Under the pieces are notes generated by a model, which worked only from the letters and a program-made list of their open reading frames with translations, had not been told where the DNA came from and did not search any database. A stretch of 64,000 nt of DNA from Nissolia schottii (lineage: Eukaryota; Streptophyta; Magnoliopsida; Fabales; Fabaceae), in contig QANU01076562.1 of the NCBI GenBank assembly GCA_003254905.1, positions 275,907-339,906 on the forward strand, given 5' to 3'. Both the position numbers and the translations under genes were made by a program. Of the stretch, positions 1-12,258 are shown one piece after another (within the stretch, counting starts at the first letter, position 1; every line of letters begins with the position of its first letter).

Positions 1-1315
1 TAGTAAGTAACTACTTATGCTGCTAATTAATATAATCAACTTTGTGCTAAAAAATGTTGGATCTGAATCGGATAAGTAAAGAAATAAGCAAAACATGTTC
101 CAGATCTGGCAAGGTCATGGGCACTTTTTACATTCGTACTTTTTTCAGTACATTAACTCCAAAAGCATGAAAGGTTTCTCTATCTTAGCAAATATCGACA
201 CCGAAATGATTAATTGCAAAAAAGCCAAAGTGACTCTATACTGAGATTTATCTCTACAATACAAGGTTGTATCAACATCACCATGTTTTACATAAAAACC
301 AATAGCACTGCACAGATGTTACGCGTATGTTCTTCGCATTACTTTTAATTTCCTGTCATGACAGTAAATAATACTAGTAATAACTAATGTTGCTTAGAAA
401 ATCAATTTCCCACTATATTACTCCAATTCTTCATGGCGAATGAAGCACTGCTTTAGCTGTGTAACACTCAATTTTACTGCTAATCTGTTACTGCAAAAAC
501 CAATTCATCAAAAGATAACCGGGGGGGGGGGAGGGGAGTAACCATGTCATGCTCGGTAAAAAAATCCATTGAGGCCAAATTAAAAATGTTTCAAATATCT
601 GCTGTCAAACAAAATGCATGCGTGTAAACTATGTTACAACGGAAACTAATTAGAAAAATACGTATGCAAATCGATATATTAATTAGGGTCTACAAAAATT
701 ATATTATACACCAAAGAAAGGCAGGGAGACAGCCCTCATCAAAGACTCAATTTCCGGCTCCTCGCTTTATCTTGAAAGACAAACAGATAGCAGCACCATC
801 ATCAAACCTCCCATAACCTGTATTGTGCAAGATAAGAAACTTCTATTATTTATCATACCTCGGATGGATGTAAATACATATTTTCGGAAATGTCAAAACA
901 GAACGAAGCTCCGACTTTGTATGGCTAATCTCGATTCTAAAGGCAGGAAAACATTGGCACAGAAGTGAATAAGGATGAATATGACACTTCACTCTAACCT
1001 TAAATTAGGTTGCCATTCTCAGCTTCTAGTCATAACACAATCATGAATACTAGATTTACAATTCACCTCTAATGCAAGGTGAATTTACACGAGTAAGCCA
1101 AATAAACAGATGTTAACCACAGAACATTCCCCCTTCTTTAAAGAGAGAAACCATGATTCATTCTAGGAAAAAAATCCTCTAAAGTGAATCCCTAATGGTG
1201 AAATCTCTCACTTTACCCTCTAACGTGATGTATCTCACTTAAAGAGAATCCTTGTCCTTCACTCTATATGTAAAATTTAAGTCAGATTTATTTACCACAA
1301 CGTCAGTCTGCTTTT
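1..1315. other. Downstream flank of POLD2, no gene recognised
   Basis: AT-rich DNA beyond the POLD2 stop codon. The part next to the stop is probably its 3' untranslated region. A G-homopolymer lies near 521-531. Only short open frames without recognisable protein similarity occur on either strand. A neighbouring gene's end could lie here, but nothing in the sequence supports one. Confidence 0.5.
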
Positions 1316-4300
1316 TTATGAGCTGAACTGAATTCCAAAACTGAGAGCATGGCATTCAAGATCCCTCAAATTTACCTGCAAAAAGATTACAGTATCTGTA
1401 AAAGTCTGCAAGAAGAATCACATCAAATGAAACCTATGTCATTGGCCGTAAAATTAAGCAGAGAGAACCCCATTTCCCCGGTTGAGATCCCACCACCAGT
1501 ATTGCTTAGTCTAAATTTTCATCAAAAAAAAGGATGACCCCAAAATCACATCAGTAGCATTAGCAACCGCGCAGGGGTGATCTACCATTTCGAAAGAGCA
1601 CGAGATTACCAAGTGACTAGGCCAATGAGGATTGTGGCATATTAAATATATAAATAACATGACAAGCTCAAAAAGTTGCATCAGGTCCGTATTTACTTGA
1701 TTCATTGAAAATTATAATTATCAACTTCAATCCTACCGGAAACAGTATCTGTCGCTATTCCGCCTCTAGCATCTTTATATAGCTGATGGACTTCAGGAAA
1801 ATCACCACTTTCAGTTGTAGTGGTGGAAGAAAAGACAATCTACCTATTTGTCTCATATTCCAAATCTATAGCAAAAATAAATGGAAAGCGGAAACAACTA
1901 ATTGACCAATCTTAACTTTGGAGAACACTGAAAGTCATTAAAAAAATTAAAGGAAAAAACCAGGCAGAAAAAAGAAAAATCACAAGGAACTAGTTTTAGT
2001 TGAGTTGCTCAGGCTGACAAGGATTGCATCCATGGACCAGTATCAACACAATAGCATAAGCTTTGAGATATTATTATTTCTACCTTACGTGATTTTCTTG
2101 AGAGAACCTTACATGCATTTGGCATGCTTCTGTTACAATTGAACTTTAAAACTTCATTCAATAAGAAAAGGGAGAAAAGCATCATGAAAGATAGCAAAGA
2201 TAAAATTCCCAATAACCACACTTTCAGGTTGTTATTCATTTAAAGAGATATCTTACTTAACTGACTAGATGGTAATGTCAAAGGCAACTTTAATTATTAC
2301 AATCCCAGGGACGCTGATTGTCACCTTAAGCACCAGACGCGTTATTAATGCACTTATTGAAAACAAGTCAGCATGAAAAGGCCATCTTAAAGATAACACA
2401 GCGTGAAAGTTTTCAAGCTCACCATAACTGCAACTCCAGTTTCACTAAATTTGGGAACGCATATGAGTCTCACCAACTGCCCTTCTGATCCTGCAATCAA
2501 CATGAAAATTTAATTTGAGTGCTGGGTAAAGGTATAGTAAAAGCAAAAAATAAGCAACAATGCAACATTTATTTGTGCCATGTAGATTCTAGAATAAAAA
2601 TACCCTTTATCACACGAGTTTCATATTTCTCCTGATTGCCAATAAAGTAGACATGAGGACATCTCTCAAGGAAGAAGGGATCCTTATCTGTATAAGGAAA
2701 GCAACCTGGAAAATAATAACTAATATCAGAACAAATTTCTTTAGGGAAACACAATGAGCAAGTTTGAATTTTAACGCTAGATTTCTTCAGAAATAGCATA
2801 TGATATATGATTTCCATATGTTCACCTTCAAGAAAAATTTATAAGTCAAGTGAGAAATGACTCACATTGATAACCAATCAAGTATAAGCGATAACCAATC
2901 AAAGTACATATAATAATGCATACCAAGAGTATTAGGTGCTGTTGGTGCCAAATGCCTCCACCTTAGCGTCCTTTCCATGAATTCAAGTTTATCGTCTGCC
3001 TCAGAATACTTGTCAAGATCATCTACATTCTGACCGGATGTCCCAAGAAACCTGAAAAAAATGGCACATCATGTTAAATGTACTATAGATAGTAGATTCA
3101 GAGGCAAAGACAGTGAAGTTACTTGTAGCCCATTTACCTGATATCATCAATCTCAAAAAAATGAGGGTTTGTACAAGATCTAAAGGTGTTATAAGCTGTT
3201 GACCCAGGAAAGAGGCATCTATGCAAAGGCTGAAAATACAAGTCTTAGTAATAAAGTTAAACAACGCATAACATATTATATATGGCATATTAATATGAAG
3301 GACAACATAAAAACCTGCTGTGGTAATGAAAAATTAGCAGGGTCATTGGGTCCTGGCATGATATCCAAAGGCAGACCAGCAGCAATCTGAACACAGGTGA
3401 AAAAGTTAAGGAACTTCATTTAGGTAGACAAGGACTAGAATATAAGAATCAAAGTATCAAACTAATGAAATGAACCTGATTCAACAAAATATCCAGTTCC
3501 TTTATTGGTTCAGCCATCCTTGAGAGATCCTTTGAAGCCATATTATTCTGCAAATATTGATCAAAAGATCTCAATAAATACAGCAATGCAGATGTTAAGT
3601 GTCTAAAATGCAACTTTAATGGGCTAAGTAGCAGTGGCACAACTCATATTTTTTGTGTTATCTTCCTCTATAAATGTACATCATGATGGCAATCAGTCAA
3701 TCACTTAATAAAAAATGAGTTAAACCAAGAAATGCAGATACAAGTAGGTTAATAAATGGTGTTACAATAAGGCAAGAGTACGTGAATTTTTTTCATTTGA
3801 ATGCCTGAAACAAAGGTAATTAATTGAAAAATCAAAAAAGATAAAGGGGAAATAAATAAAGCATCAGATGTATTGACATAAATTGCCTATAATGTTTGAA
3901 TTTGTAAAAGAAAAAGGATCAGCACACGAAACCAATAGTAGAAAACAAAATGGTTAATTTAAGTCAAAACAAAAATAACTGTCAACATATTAGAGTACAA
4001 TTATAATATTCTATAAACGGCTAACAATGTACTACACATATTTGTAATATTCTTTTCCTTAATAGAAATAATACCCCTCTCTGCCTCGGTATACCATACA
4101 CTATACAGTGCTAGGAAGTAGTAAATGACACAGAAGAAAAGGAATCTCTCTACAATGCTTTTCTTTCTCTACAATAACAGTAATACCTGTCCATTAAGAA
4201 GTCCATGTGGTATCTCAAGAGAATTTCCAGCAATGACGACATGAACAATTTGAGATGCAATACTTTGCTCCTGTTCAATTGTCAATCTTGACAAGTTAAA

Positions 4301-6299
4301 ACTTGGAAATATTGCATAATTATCAACATGAGAGCTTCGGGAGAAGAACAGGGTAAACCTTCTCGTCTCCTAAATGCCCAGTAATATGATCAACGAGAAG
4401 CTGAAACTGAAGAGGATTAGAGTTACTGCTCCCAACACTTAATCCAGACACAAGAACAACATATTTGTCTTCCCCTGTTGAATCCAAAAAGAATAATTTC
4501 TTTAATAACCAAAATTCAAGAAATGAGCATGAAAGAGCATATTTAAAAACGCAGAATGGAAAGCCTGTTACTGATCATCATTATGTCAACAAAAGCAAGA
4601 AAATTTGAAGCATACAGCAAGAAGCAAATTTTAAAATATAATCAGTAAGTAGAGTGAGCGGACTATGTTAAGATAAGTGGTGCACAGGACAAATATGCTT
4701 GTTGGCAAAGATTTATAAATTTCTCAGACTGCACAACTCCTTAGGAGCAGCAAATAAAAGGACAACACTAACAGCAGTTTGTACAGGAACGTGAGGTGCT
4801 AATCCACATCGTACTCATCTAATATATCAATCTTAGAAAAACAAACAAAGGTAATAGGAATCCGAGTCTACCATATGTGAGTAAGATATAGGGAAAAAAA
4901 ATTCACATATATATCCTATGCATGTTGTTCACTAGGTTATCACTACTGTAGATGTAAAAGATAGAGAAGCAATACTCGAGTTAAGAGGAAATTCTATCTG
5001 TGGTGGTAGGCCAGCTTCTAGGACCTCCAAAACTGAAAATTCTCCTGCCCCGGTTTCATTTCCAAGTAAAGCAACCACAATTCCTTTCAAAGATGATGAC
5101 ATGATGTTAGTGTTAGTACAATATCATCATATTCCAGAAAGAATCATTAGTATGACAGGCAAGTTGCATTTCTAAAAGAGCAAATATCGTTAAGTAGCCA
5201 CATGTTTGACTTTGATCTGTTGATAGCCCAAAGAAACATGGAACAAAGCTGAAAGCATAGCAATCCAACATTGTTTCAACAGCTCCAATCCCCCATAAAA
5301 ATAAAAACTACATGAAAGGAAAAGTAAAGAAATTACAGACACCAAACCTAATGTCTTCTAATGAATGTGCAAGTGCTTCAGAATCGCCATCCTACCATAA
5401 GAATCCGTTTTTTACACAATTAACATAACTTTTTCGCATTACAGATCAACACCTGTTACGTACACAGAAGGTGAAATGAGACCGCCAAGCTTAACTCTCC
5501 CGCTTTCATCCTCCAACACTAGATAATCATCTTGGTGCACAAAGTTATGGGGCCTAACAAGCGGAACTGCAGATTTCTGTGTATAATTGGCATACAAATA
5601 CATCATTGTGGCACATTATTCTAAATTTTCACATAGAAAGAGCATAAAATTCACATTAAAATCACAATTAAAGAAGAAAAAAAAAGAAAGAAAAGGAAAC
5701 ACTAGTCGTACCTCCTTAGAATACTCATCAAGTATGCAAGGTTTGAGCTTCATGCTTTTATAGAGTGTTCCAACAATGATACACTCCTTGCCCTGTTCCA
5801 ATCCCAACACAGTACACACTGCACCAAATGGAAAACCATCAAATAAATCCCTCATATAAAGTATAAACTAATAGAGACCTCAACCAATCAAACATCACAA
5901 ACACACACAAATATAAAAAACCCCAATGTACCTAAAAAATACAAAAACCCTAAATTGAAAGCAATAGTAAACAAAAAAAATATGAAATTTAGTATAGGGG
6001 TACCAGGGGAATGGGGTTTCCAGTGAGAAACAAGGGAATACAAGAGAGTGCGCATCAAGTGAAGCCTAGCGAAGTATATCTGGCTGTATTGCTGCCCTCG
6101 ATACGTCGTCTCTTTCCCAATTTCGAACGGTTCATCCTAATTCGAAGTCAAAATAGCGAATTAAGCAAAGACATTCGGAGAGTGAGAAAGAAAAAGAGAG
6201 GAGAAGAGAATGATGTAAAGAGAAAGAGGAGAAGCGAACCAAGGAGCCATAGGAACACAGCAATCTGCGAAGGTTGTGGTTCTCAGAGTCCATTACCAT
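1316..6299 (-). CDS. POLD2: DNA polymerase delta small (regulatory) subunit, 14 exons
   Basis: Second subunit of replicative DNA polymerase delta, a nuclear complex that makes the lagging strand and acts in repair synthesis; POLD2 bridges the catalytic subunit and POLD3. I join 14 coding exons on the minus strand: 6299-6240, 6136-6004, 5818-5712, 5576-5453, 5083-4976, 4474-4359, 4270-4187, 3547-3476, 3386-3315, 3229-3138, 3051-2924, 2705-2604, 2490-2423 and 1375-1316. All introns are GT-AG and all phases agree, giving 441 aa; from memory the Arabidopsis protein is about 440 aa. The protein has the family's N-terminal block ([20 protein letters not shown]), an OB-fold part around residues 65-180 and the inactive calcineurin-like phosphoesterase part around 180-420 ([32 protein letters not shown]). 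It ends LSFGIQFSS. The first in-frame ATG (6299) is used; another ATG two codons later is possible. The last intron is the longest, about 1 kb. No breaks seen. Identity is near certain; the exact start is less sure. Confidence 0.95.
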
Positions 6300-6439
6300 G
6301 GCGGGAAGAGTTCGCGCACTCCACACTCGAATCGGCTTGTCTTGTCGCTACTCAGCAGAGAAGTGTTGTGACATATATGAAACGGGGATTTCATAATTTA
6401 ATGAGTATTTATTATATTATATAATAGCCTATCATCGAT

Positions 6440-6512
6440 GGGGATGTAGCTCAAATGGTAGAGCGCTCGCTTTGCATGCGAGAGGCACGGGGTTCGATCC
6501 CCCGCATCTCCA
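6440..6512 (+). tRNA. tRNA-Ala (anticodon UGC), nuclear
   Basis: A 73-nt cloverleaf. The 7-bp acceptor stem includes the G3:U70 wobble pair, the known identity element for alanyl-tRNA synthetase. The anticodon stem is 5 bp and the loop TTTGCAT puts anticodon TGC at 6473-6475. The T loop is GGTTCGATCC (B box) and the discriminator base is A. No intron, and CCA is not encoded, as expected for a nuclear gene. A run of five T residues at about 6519-6523 would serve as the RNA polymerase III terminator. It lies about 140 bp from the POLD2 start codon, divergently oriented. Confidence 0.96.
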
Positions 6513-6523
6513 ATTCCATTTTT

Positions 6524-7838
6524 GTATTTCTAAATAATAGATTGGGCCTGGCAAACCAACTTAGATGCCATGGGCTTGTATTTCTGAGGCTATGGGTTTT
6601 TTTTCTTATTTTCCTCACTTCACAATAGGAAAAAAATCATAAAACTTCCCAACAAAATGGGCTCTCTACAGGACCAAAAACAAAAAGGTTTCCCTAGTTT
6701 ACAAGATGCCAATTACACAACTAACTAAAAATCGGTTAATTTGTATGCATATTAGCATTCAAAATCATGTGTTGTGTCACATGAACAACTCCCACATTTA
6801 TTTCTTTAAAAGTTTTTTAATATAATAACAAATAAATAAAAATACATCTCAACTATTAAGAGAAGACAATGGTAACAATTTCAATGGACATATGAAATTA
6901 CTTGATATAATAGGTTTTCTTTTTTAATATTTAATTGACTAACCATATAAAGACTACTTTACCCCTTATCCATAATTAAATTTTCAATGAAAACCACTTA
7001 ACCACACCACAATCAAACTCTGCTTCATCCTCCATAGACTCAAACCTCACATGGATTCGTCGACTTTAGATCTGTCGACCCACCGCCTAACCACAAAGCA
7101 CCATCCTCGTGTTGCATTTTCTTGACGACCTTCCCATCTCACAATCGTGTGTGCCACCGTTGATGTCGTTGGAATCTCATACTCGTTTGAGCTTTTTCGT
7201 TCAGCTATTGTCCAGCTATTGATGTAGGCGGCGTGGCCGTCGGAGATCTAGGTGCCGAGGTTGTTGGCTCTGGTGGTTAATGACGCCAGCATTCGAACAG
7301 CCCACAGAGTGCTGGAAGACAAAGGCATTATTAGAGGAACGTGACGAGGGATAGGGTTGTAAATTAACTTGGCATATTTAAATAAATTAAACAGGTTAAT
7401 TGTTGGAGTAGAAATGTTCCCATAACATATGCATTCATCCTAAATTAATACTATGTTTTTGTGACCCTTTGATCTAAATTGTTTATAGGTCAATGATAGA
7501 TAAAATAGATATAGGATGGACAAAGTGAGTGCACATTAAAAGTGCATTTATTTTCTTTTGGGGTTTGGTGTTACCACAATTTTAAATTTTATGTATAAAG
7601 TAACAATGGCTTTTGCATAATTACATATTAGCGTGACCTAAGTGAATGTTTCAATAGCAATAAATCATGTACTAATTTTTATGTAGTACATGTGTGTAGG
7701 AAGTGAACACTAGTACAATTCGCTTCACTTTCATATTTTTGATTTTGTCCCAATTTTTTTTCTTATTTATTTCTTTGTTTGTTGATAGGTCTAGTACCAT
7801 AATCTTCGGTTTGTAGTTTGTGTTTCTTTAGTTGAGTT

Positions 7839-7840
<2 letters not shown>
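6524..7840. other. Intergenic, no gene recognised
   Basis: AT-rich spacer with a slightly GC-richer stretch at about 7030-7340. That stretch has no long open frame and no domain I recognise. I see no gene or clear transposon ends. Confidence 0.5.

Positions 7841-7841
<1 letters not shown>

Positions 7842-7878
<37 letters not shown>
7842..7878. repeat. (TA)n microsatellite
   Basis: An uninterrupted TA dinucleotide run of about 36 bp directly left of the palindrome-rich block. Similar TA runs recur at 8596-8612 and 9363-9374, on both sides of the solo LTR. Confidence 0.95.
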
Positions 7879-7880
<2 letters not shown>

Positions 7881-8596
7881 GCGTGTAAACTCGTAAAATC
7901 GTCCGATTTTACGAGTTTAGGTTGTAAAATCGAGCTAACTCGCATGTAAACTCGTTTCTGGGTAAAATGGGGTAAACTCGGGTAAACTCGCATAAAATCA
8001 CGAGTTTACTCCCGATTTTACGAGTTTACCCACAAGGCAGGTTTTTTTTTTTTTTTTTTTTTTAGAAACAAAACAAGTTTGATATTGTTTTCCATAACTA
8101 TGAGTTTTTAGATTTAGGTCATTTAAGTATTTTAGGGTTATCATTTACAGTTGCGCCTACAATCGTGCTCCGTTGTGCTCCGTCGTTGCTTGTCGTATGT
8201 ATTTCATCCTTTGCTCAGGGATCTTTCCCACCAGGGTGCGTGACCTCTGCATTGCTATTTGTGCTTTAGTGTTCTATATTGAAGACATCATCGTCACAAA
8301 TTCGCTTCTTGTGATGTTCCGTAGTCAATACTATGTATTATGTTCTATGTATTATGTATGAATTGAACTTAGAACTCATATATTTCATCTTTATTTGTGC
8401 TTTGTTATGGATATAAATGTATTTATGAATTTCAAGTTTTATTAAATATATTTTTGTAGCATAATAATTTTTTAAAATATTTTTTTAATATTTTTTTAAT
8501 AATAGGTAAACTCGTACGAGTTTACGATCCTAGTTTACGATCCGAGTTTACGGAGGCTCCACGAGTTTACTTAAACTCGCGAGTTTGATAACCATG
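7879..8596. mobile_element. Palindrome-rich non-autonomous DNA transposon-like block
   Basis: Two clusters of the 9-mer GTAAACTCG and its reverse complement CGAGTTTAC lie at about 7887-8033 and 8505-8590. They flank an unrelated AT-rich core of about 470 bp that contains a poly-T run. The right end (reverse complement) starts GGTTATCAAACTCGCGAGTT and the left starts AAACGCGTGTAAACTCG, so the ends are imperfectly inverted. Dense subterminal repeats in both orientations are typical of non-autonomous hAT or Mutator-like elements, where they serve as transposase binding sites. The superfamily is an inference. The target duplication cannot be read because the element sits in TA repeats. No coding region is supported. 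Confidence 0.5.
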
Positions 8597-8612
8597 TATA
8601 TATATATATATA

Positions 8613-9362
8613 TGTTCGTAAGTAATTCGTAAAGGGTACGAGGTTACCTGAACGAGTGAGAAAGGCGCCTTGACGGAAGCACAAAGGCTGGAGGCGAAGG
8701 CTCCGAGCGGGTTTAGAGGCCTGGACGAAAGCTCTGAGCGGGTTCGGAGGCTCGCACGAAAGCTCTGAGCGGGTTTGGGGGCTTGGCCGAAAGCTCTGAG
8801 CGGGTTCGAAGGCTCGCACGAAAGCTCCGAGCAGGTTTGGAGGCTTGGACGAAAGCTTCAAGCAGGTTCCTTTCGAAGATAGTGCGGCGGCGGGGTGTAC
8901 CTCCAAAGGCACTCCGACGCTCAAGTAAGCACAGGGATTAGGAGAGTTCTCTAAGAAGAGAGTGAGAGGTACCTGATGGCCTGAGGGGTCGTGTGCTTTT
9001 ATAAGTGAGCTTAGAGTGCAAAGATAGAGGTAAGATAGAGATAAAGCAAGGGGGATTTGTTTATCCGCTCCCTGGTTTATCTTTTCCCGTTTATCTAGGA
9101 GTCGGTTGCGGACTGGGGAGGAGAGGTCGCCGCTACCTCCTCTTAGCCTTGTTGGGCTGGACGGGGTTCAGAGCCTTTGGACCTATGACCTTCTCCTCCT
9201 CTAAGTGCCATGAGGCTCCCTCTCTTTGGGCCGGTCTGACCAGGTGGAGAGAGTCTCTTCTGCTCCTTAGTGGGTTGGATCCTTCGGACCTTTTAGGGGA
9301 CGCGAGCTCCTCTCCCCCTTAGAGGGTTAGAGCTCTCTGACCCCAGTTTTTAGCCCGTAACA
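8613..9362 (-). mobile_element. Solo LTR (Ty3/Gypsy-like) in a TA repeat
   Basis: A 750-bp GC-rich block starts TGTT and ends AACA. It is flanked on both sides by ATATA, which fits a 5-bp target duplication although the site is a TA repeat. It shares a motif near ACCTCCAAAGGCACTCCGACG with the LTRs of the Gypsy element at 32-38 kb, where it reads ACCTGCAAAAGACACT. That match suggests minus orientation. A TATA-like TTATAAAAG is present on the minus strand near 8996-9004. No internal coding region remains, as expected of an LTR left by recombination between two LTRs. Confidence 0.75.
8701..8870. repeat. 31-bp tandem array inside the solo LTR
   Basis: Five full units of exactly 31 bp plus a partial sixth, each starting CTCYGAGCRGGTT and ending GAAAG. 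Units alternate in the middle (CTCGCAC versus CTTGGMC or CCTGGAC), so the higher-order period is 62 bp. This points to duplication of a dimer after the first doubling. Confidence 0.9.
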
Positions 9363-9374
9363 ATATATATATAT

Positions 9375-11351
9375 AAAAGTTTGTTTTACCAGTTATTCTC
9401 CAAACTTACTATGCATTTTCCGCTTCAATTTTGCATATTCTACACTTGAGGCTAGCAATCCTTTTGCTTTGAATTAAAATAAAATTGCACCCTTCATTCA
9501 AGATGTTGGTGTAATGCTCCTATTAACGTAGTGTATGCCGCCAAGCTCCTTGACCCTTGTTGCATTTAGCTGCAGTGGGTAAATGTGGCTAAAAGGTTTT
9601 TAAAAGTGTTGGTAAATTAATTCACCATATTTGAAAAATGTGGCCACACATTTGAGAGGTTTGACAGGTGTCGCTAAACACATATGAGAAAGTGTAACGA
9701 AATGTAAAGGGCATTAAACTCGTTACTTTATGAGGAGCATTACATTATCATCAATTAGACATTAAGTTGCCAAGTGCCACAAATCTTTGCCTACATTAAA
9801 AAAATAAATAAATAATTGCCACTATGTATGGTCATACCACATCACAATTCCTTGCCCCTTATCCAAACAAACACCCCCCTAGGTAGAGCTCAGACATCTT
9901 AGAGTGCGTGGTTAAAATAATTTTCATTCCTAAAAAAAATATTTTTAAAATGTTATAGGTATATGTTTTTTTGGAGTTTACTCTAATATCCCATAAAATT
10001 TAAGAGTATCTATATCCCATCACAATTCCTTGCCCCTTAAGATGAAAATTGAAAAAGTATGACTTGATTAAAATTAATTTTATTAGCAAATTGCAGTATT
10101 GATTAAAAGTTATATGATCAAGAATAGTGTCACTGATTGTTAGTCCTCTAATCAATTTGCTAGCTAAAATTAATAAAATTCTAATAGACTATTCCAACTT
10201 GGGAACTATTGGATATTGATTACGAGAAGTTGCTGCCACTAGCTTTTGCCAATAGATAAATAAGTCACCATATTATATTCTTACAAGGTAAGTAATTAGC
10301 ATATTTAATCTAGTGTTCGTCTTTGCACGTTCTTGTTTTGTTTCCCAAATTATACCACAACAAATTAAAAAATGCCCACGCAAGAAAAAGACAAAGAAAG
10401 AAAAACAAAACAAAACAATCCATCGAATAATTCCATCCAATTTTTTTTTGTTTTAGACTAAGAAATATTGACCTTGATAGCTGGATCAAGTTTGGTCTCT
10501 GTTGAGAGAGAGCAGAGAGAATGAAGCTCTAAGAATGAACTGAATATTCATTCACTCAACTAACCAACACATGAGCTGTTACAGCTAATCAAACTAACTT
10601 TCTTGCCAAGGCTAACCAATCTAACTAACTGACTTAACTACTATACAACTTTACATTTGAGTTAGCGCTTATCGCTGCTGATTTATCATAGTTTAATGAA
10701 GACTCTTGATACATCTAACTGTCTCCGTGCCGGTGCACCGTGAATGGCACAGTAATAATGTTATGGTGAGAACTAAGATAAACCTATATTGGCCCCATAT
10801 ATTTGTTAGTATGATTGTCCTAAAATTATCAATTTTAATTGCTATACATTTCTCATTAATTACACTAAGGATTATTAAGCAAAAGCAACCGCAATTTTTC
10901 TCATTAATATTCTTCTTCCTCTAAAGCAAAGCAGACACAAGAAAAATAAATTCTTTCATGCTTTTAGAGTTCAAGCACAAGCAATTATAATTTGCATAAT
11001 CTATAAATTTTAACAAAAACCTGCTCATTTATCAAATCGTTGGTATGTATGTATATCTCTTTGTATATGATATGATCCATTGAATAAAAGAAAAAATGTG
11101 AGTGTCCCTTCCCTTACGAATAAGCCAGGATATAATTTAAACTTAAAACTCTTCCCATTCTTCTAGGGGAAGTGTTAAGCAAGATGATTTTCTTAAAAAT
11201 CCATGACAAAATTCGAAATCATGTTATATCATTCTTGCAATTCAATTACAAAATGGAAAATATAGTTCATAATAATCACAACCGCAATATGAACCTCCAA
11301 ATGGAAGAAACAATAAGAAAGGTAATCAAAAACTGCTAATTAAACATGAAA

Positions 11352-11393
<42 letters not shown>

Positions 11394-11448
11394 TAGATTA
11401 TCACATGATCATACACGTCCTAATAATAAAACCTGAGACTTGAGATTC
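9375..11448. other. Intergenic, no gene recognised
   Basis: AT-rich spacer with short open frames of no recognisable similarity. A segment at 9560-9720 with repeated GTGGCTAAA and GTCGCTAAA-like words resembles subterminal repeats of CACTA-type elements, but no ends are visible. A (TA)n microsatellite lies at 11355-11391 just past the VQ gene's 3' end. Confidence 0.45.
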
Positions 11449-12006
11449 TTATTCAAACCCTTGCAAGTGATTGTTATCCAAGGGAAGCAATTGGAACCCA
11501 CCAAGCTGATCAGAAATAAACCCTTCCAAATCTGAGAACCCTCCCAAGTAACCGCCGCAACTAATTTCATCACTTGGAAGTTCTTCTTTGACGACGACCG
11601 GTGATATCTGCCGTGATGAACACTGATCTAACATTTTCCTATTCATCGATGATTTGTACTTATCATCATCATCATCATCACCATCACCATCACCATGAGA
11701 CATGCCACTAATTATAAGGCCATGGCTGTTGTTGTTGCTCCTTCTACTAATTGAATCTTGATTATTGATCTCATTGCAACGCTTTTTGCCGCCGCTACTT
11801 GGTTTCCCGGTTTTCATCTGCACTAGTTCCCTGAAGTTTTCAACATCGGTCTTGATGATCTTGGGTGCAAATATGTGGATTATTCGTACCTTGGGCTTGG
11901 TTTTTGATATTGATTTTGAGTCCTTGTGCATGGCTAGGGCATTTGGGTGTGAATTTGGCATATTGCATGTGTGACTAGTGTGCTTGTGGATCAACTTGTT
12001 TTCCAT
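11449..12006 (-). CDS. VQ motif-containing protein, intronless
   Basis: Plant VQ proteins are small, mostly nuclear cofactors that bind WRKY transcription factors and MAP kinase cascades in defence and development. Translation gives 185 aa from the ATG at 12006. The core FRELVQMKTG at residues 58-67 matches the family signature FxxxVQxxTG exactly, and the preceding basic segment KPKVRIIHIFAPKIIKTDVE is typical of the family. After it come a basic patch, an acidic run around residues 114-122 (GDGDGDDDDDDK), and a C-terminal hydrophobic and acidic part (GFSDLEGF, GGFQLLPLDN) that could act as a regulatory surface. The frame opens further upstream but has no earlier ATG. A single uninterrupted exon is normal for VQ genes. 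I do not assign the VQ subfamily number. Confidence 0.9.
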   Translation of the reverse strand: MENKLIHKHTSHTCNMPNSHPNALAMHKDSKSISKTKPKVRIIHIFAPKIIKTDVENFRELVQMKTGKPSSGGKKRCNEINNQDSISRRSNNNSHGLIISGMSHGDGDGDDDDDDKYKSSMNRKMLDQCSSRQISPVVVKEELPSDEISCGGYLGGFSDLEGFISDQLGGFQLLPLDNNHLQGFE

Positions 12007-12227
12007 GATAATATGGAAAATCAAATTGAACACTGTAAGATAAAAATAAAATTAGAGATGTTTTGAAAGGAGAAAGAGATGGAGCAAATAACAAGGGAAA
12101 TTTTGGAGTGGAGAAAAAGTTTTGTCTGTTGGGCCAAGTATGGGATGATGATCCTTGTTCTGACAAATGTGCAAATTTAATAGAGTGCATCTCACAAAAT
12201 CAACGAATAAAGAAATGAAAAAAAAAA

Positions 12228-12258
<31 letters not shown>

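Noticed and set aside
2009-2239. Minus-strand open frame in the last POLD2 intron, first considered as the C-terminal exon.
   Set aside because: It does not match the POLD2 C-terminus. The exon at 1316-1375 does, with correct phase and a proper stop.
5348-5395. A 44-bp stretch in POLD2 intron 4 with splice-like borders and a readable peptide ([12 protein letters not shown]).
   Set aside because: Its length is not a multiple of three and including it brings a stop at once. The flanking exons join perfectly without it. It could only be a poison exon, for which there is no evidence.
8571-8924. 117-codon minus-strand frame rich in Pro, Ser and Arg.
   Set aside because: It is produced by the 31-bp tandem array within the solo LTR and shows no domain.
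10490-10690. Sequence resembling the end of a Copia-type LTR.
   Set aside because: No boundaries, partner LTR or coding remnant could be found.
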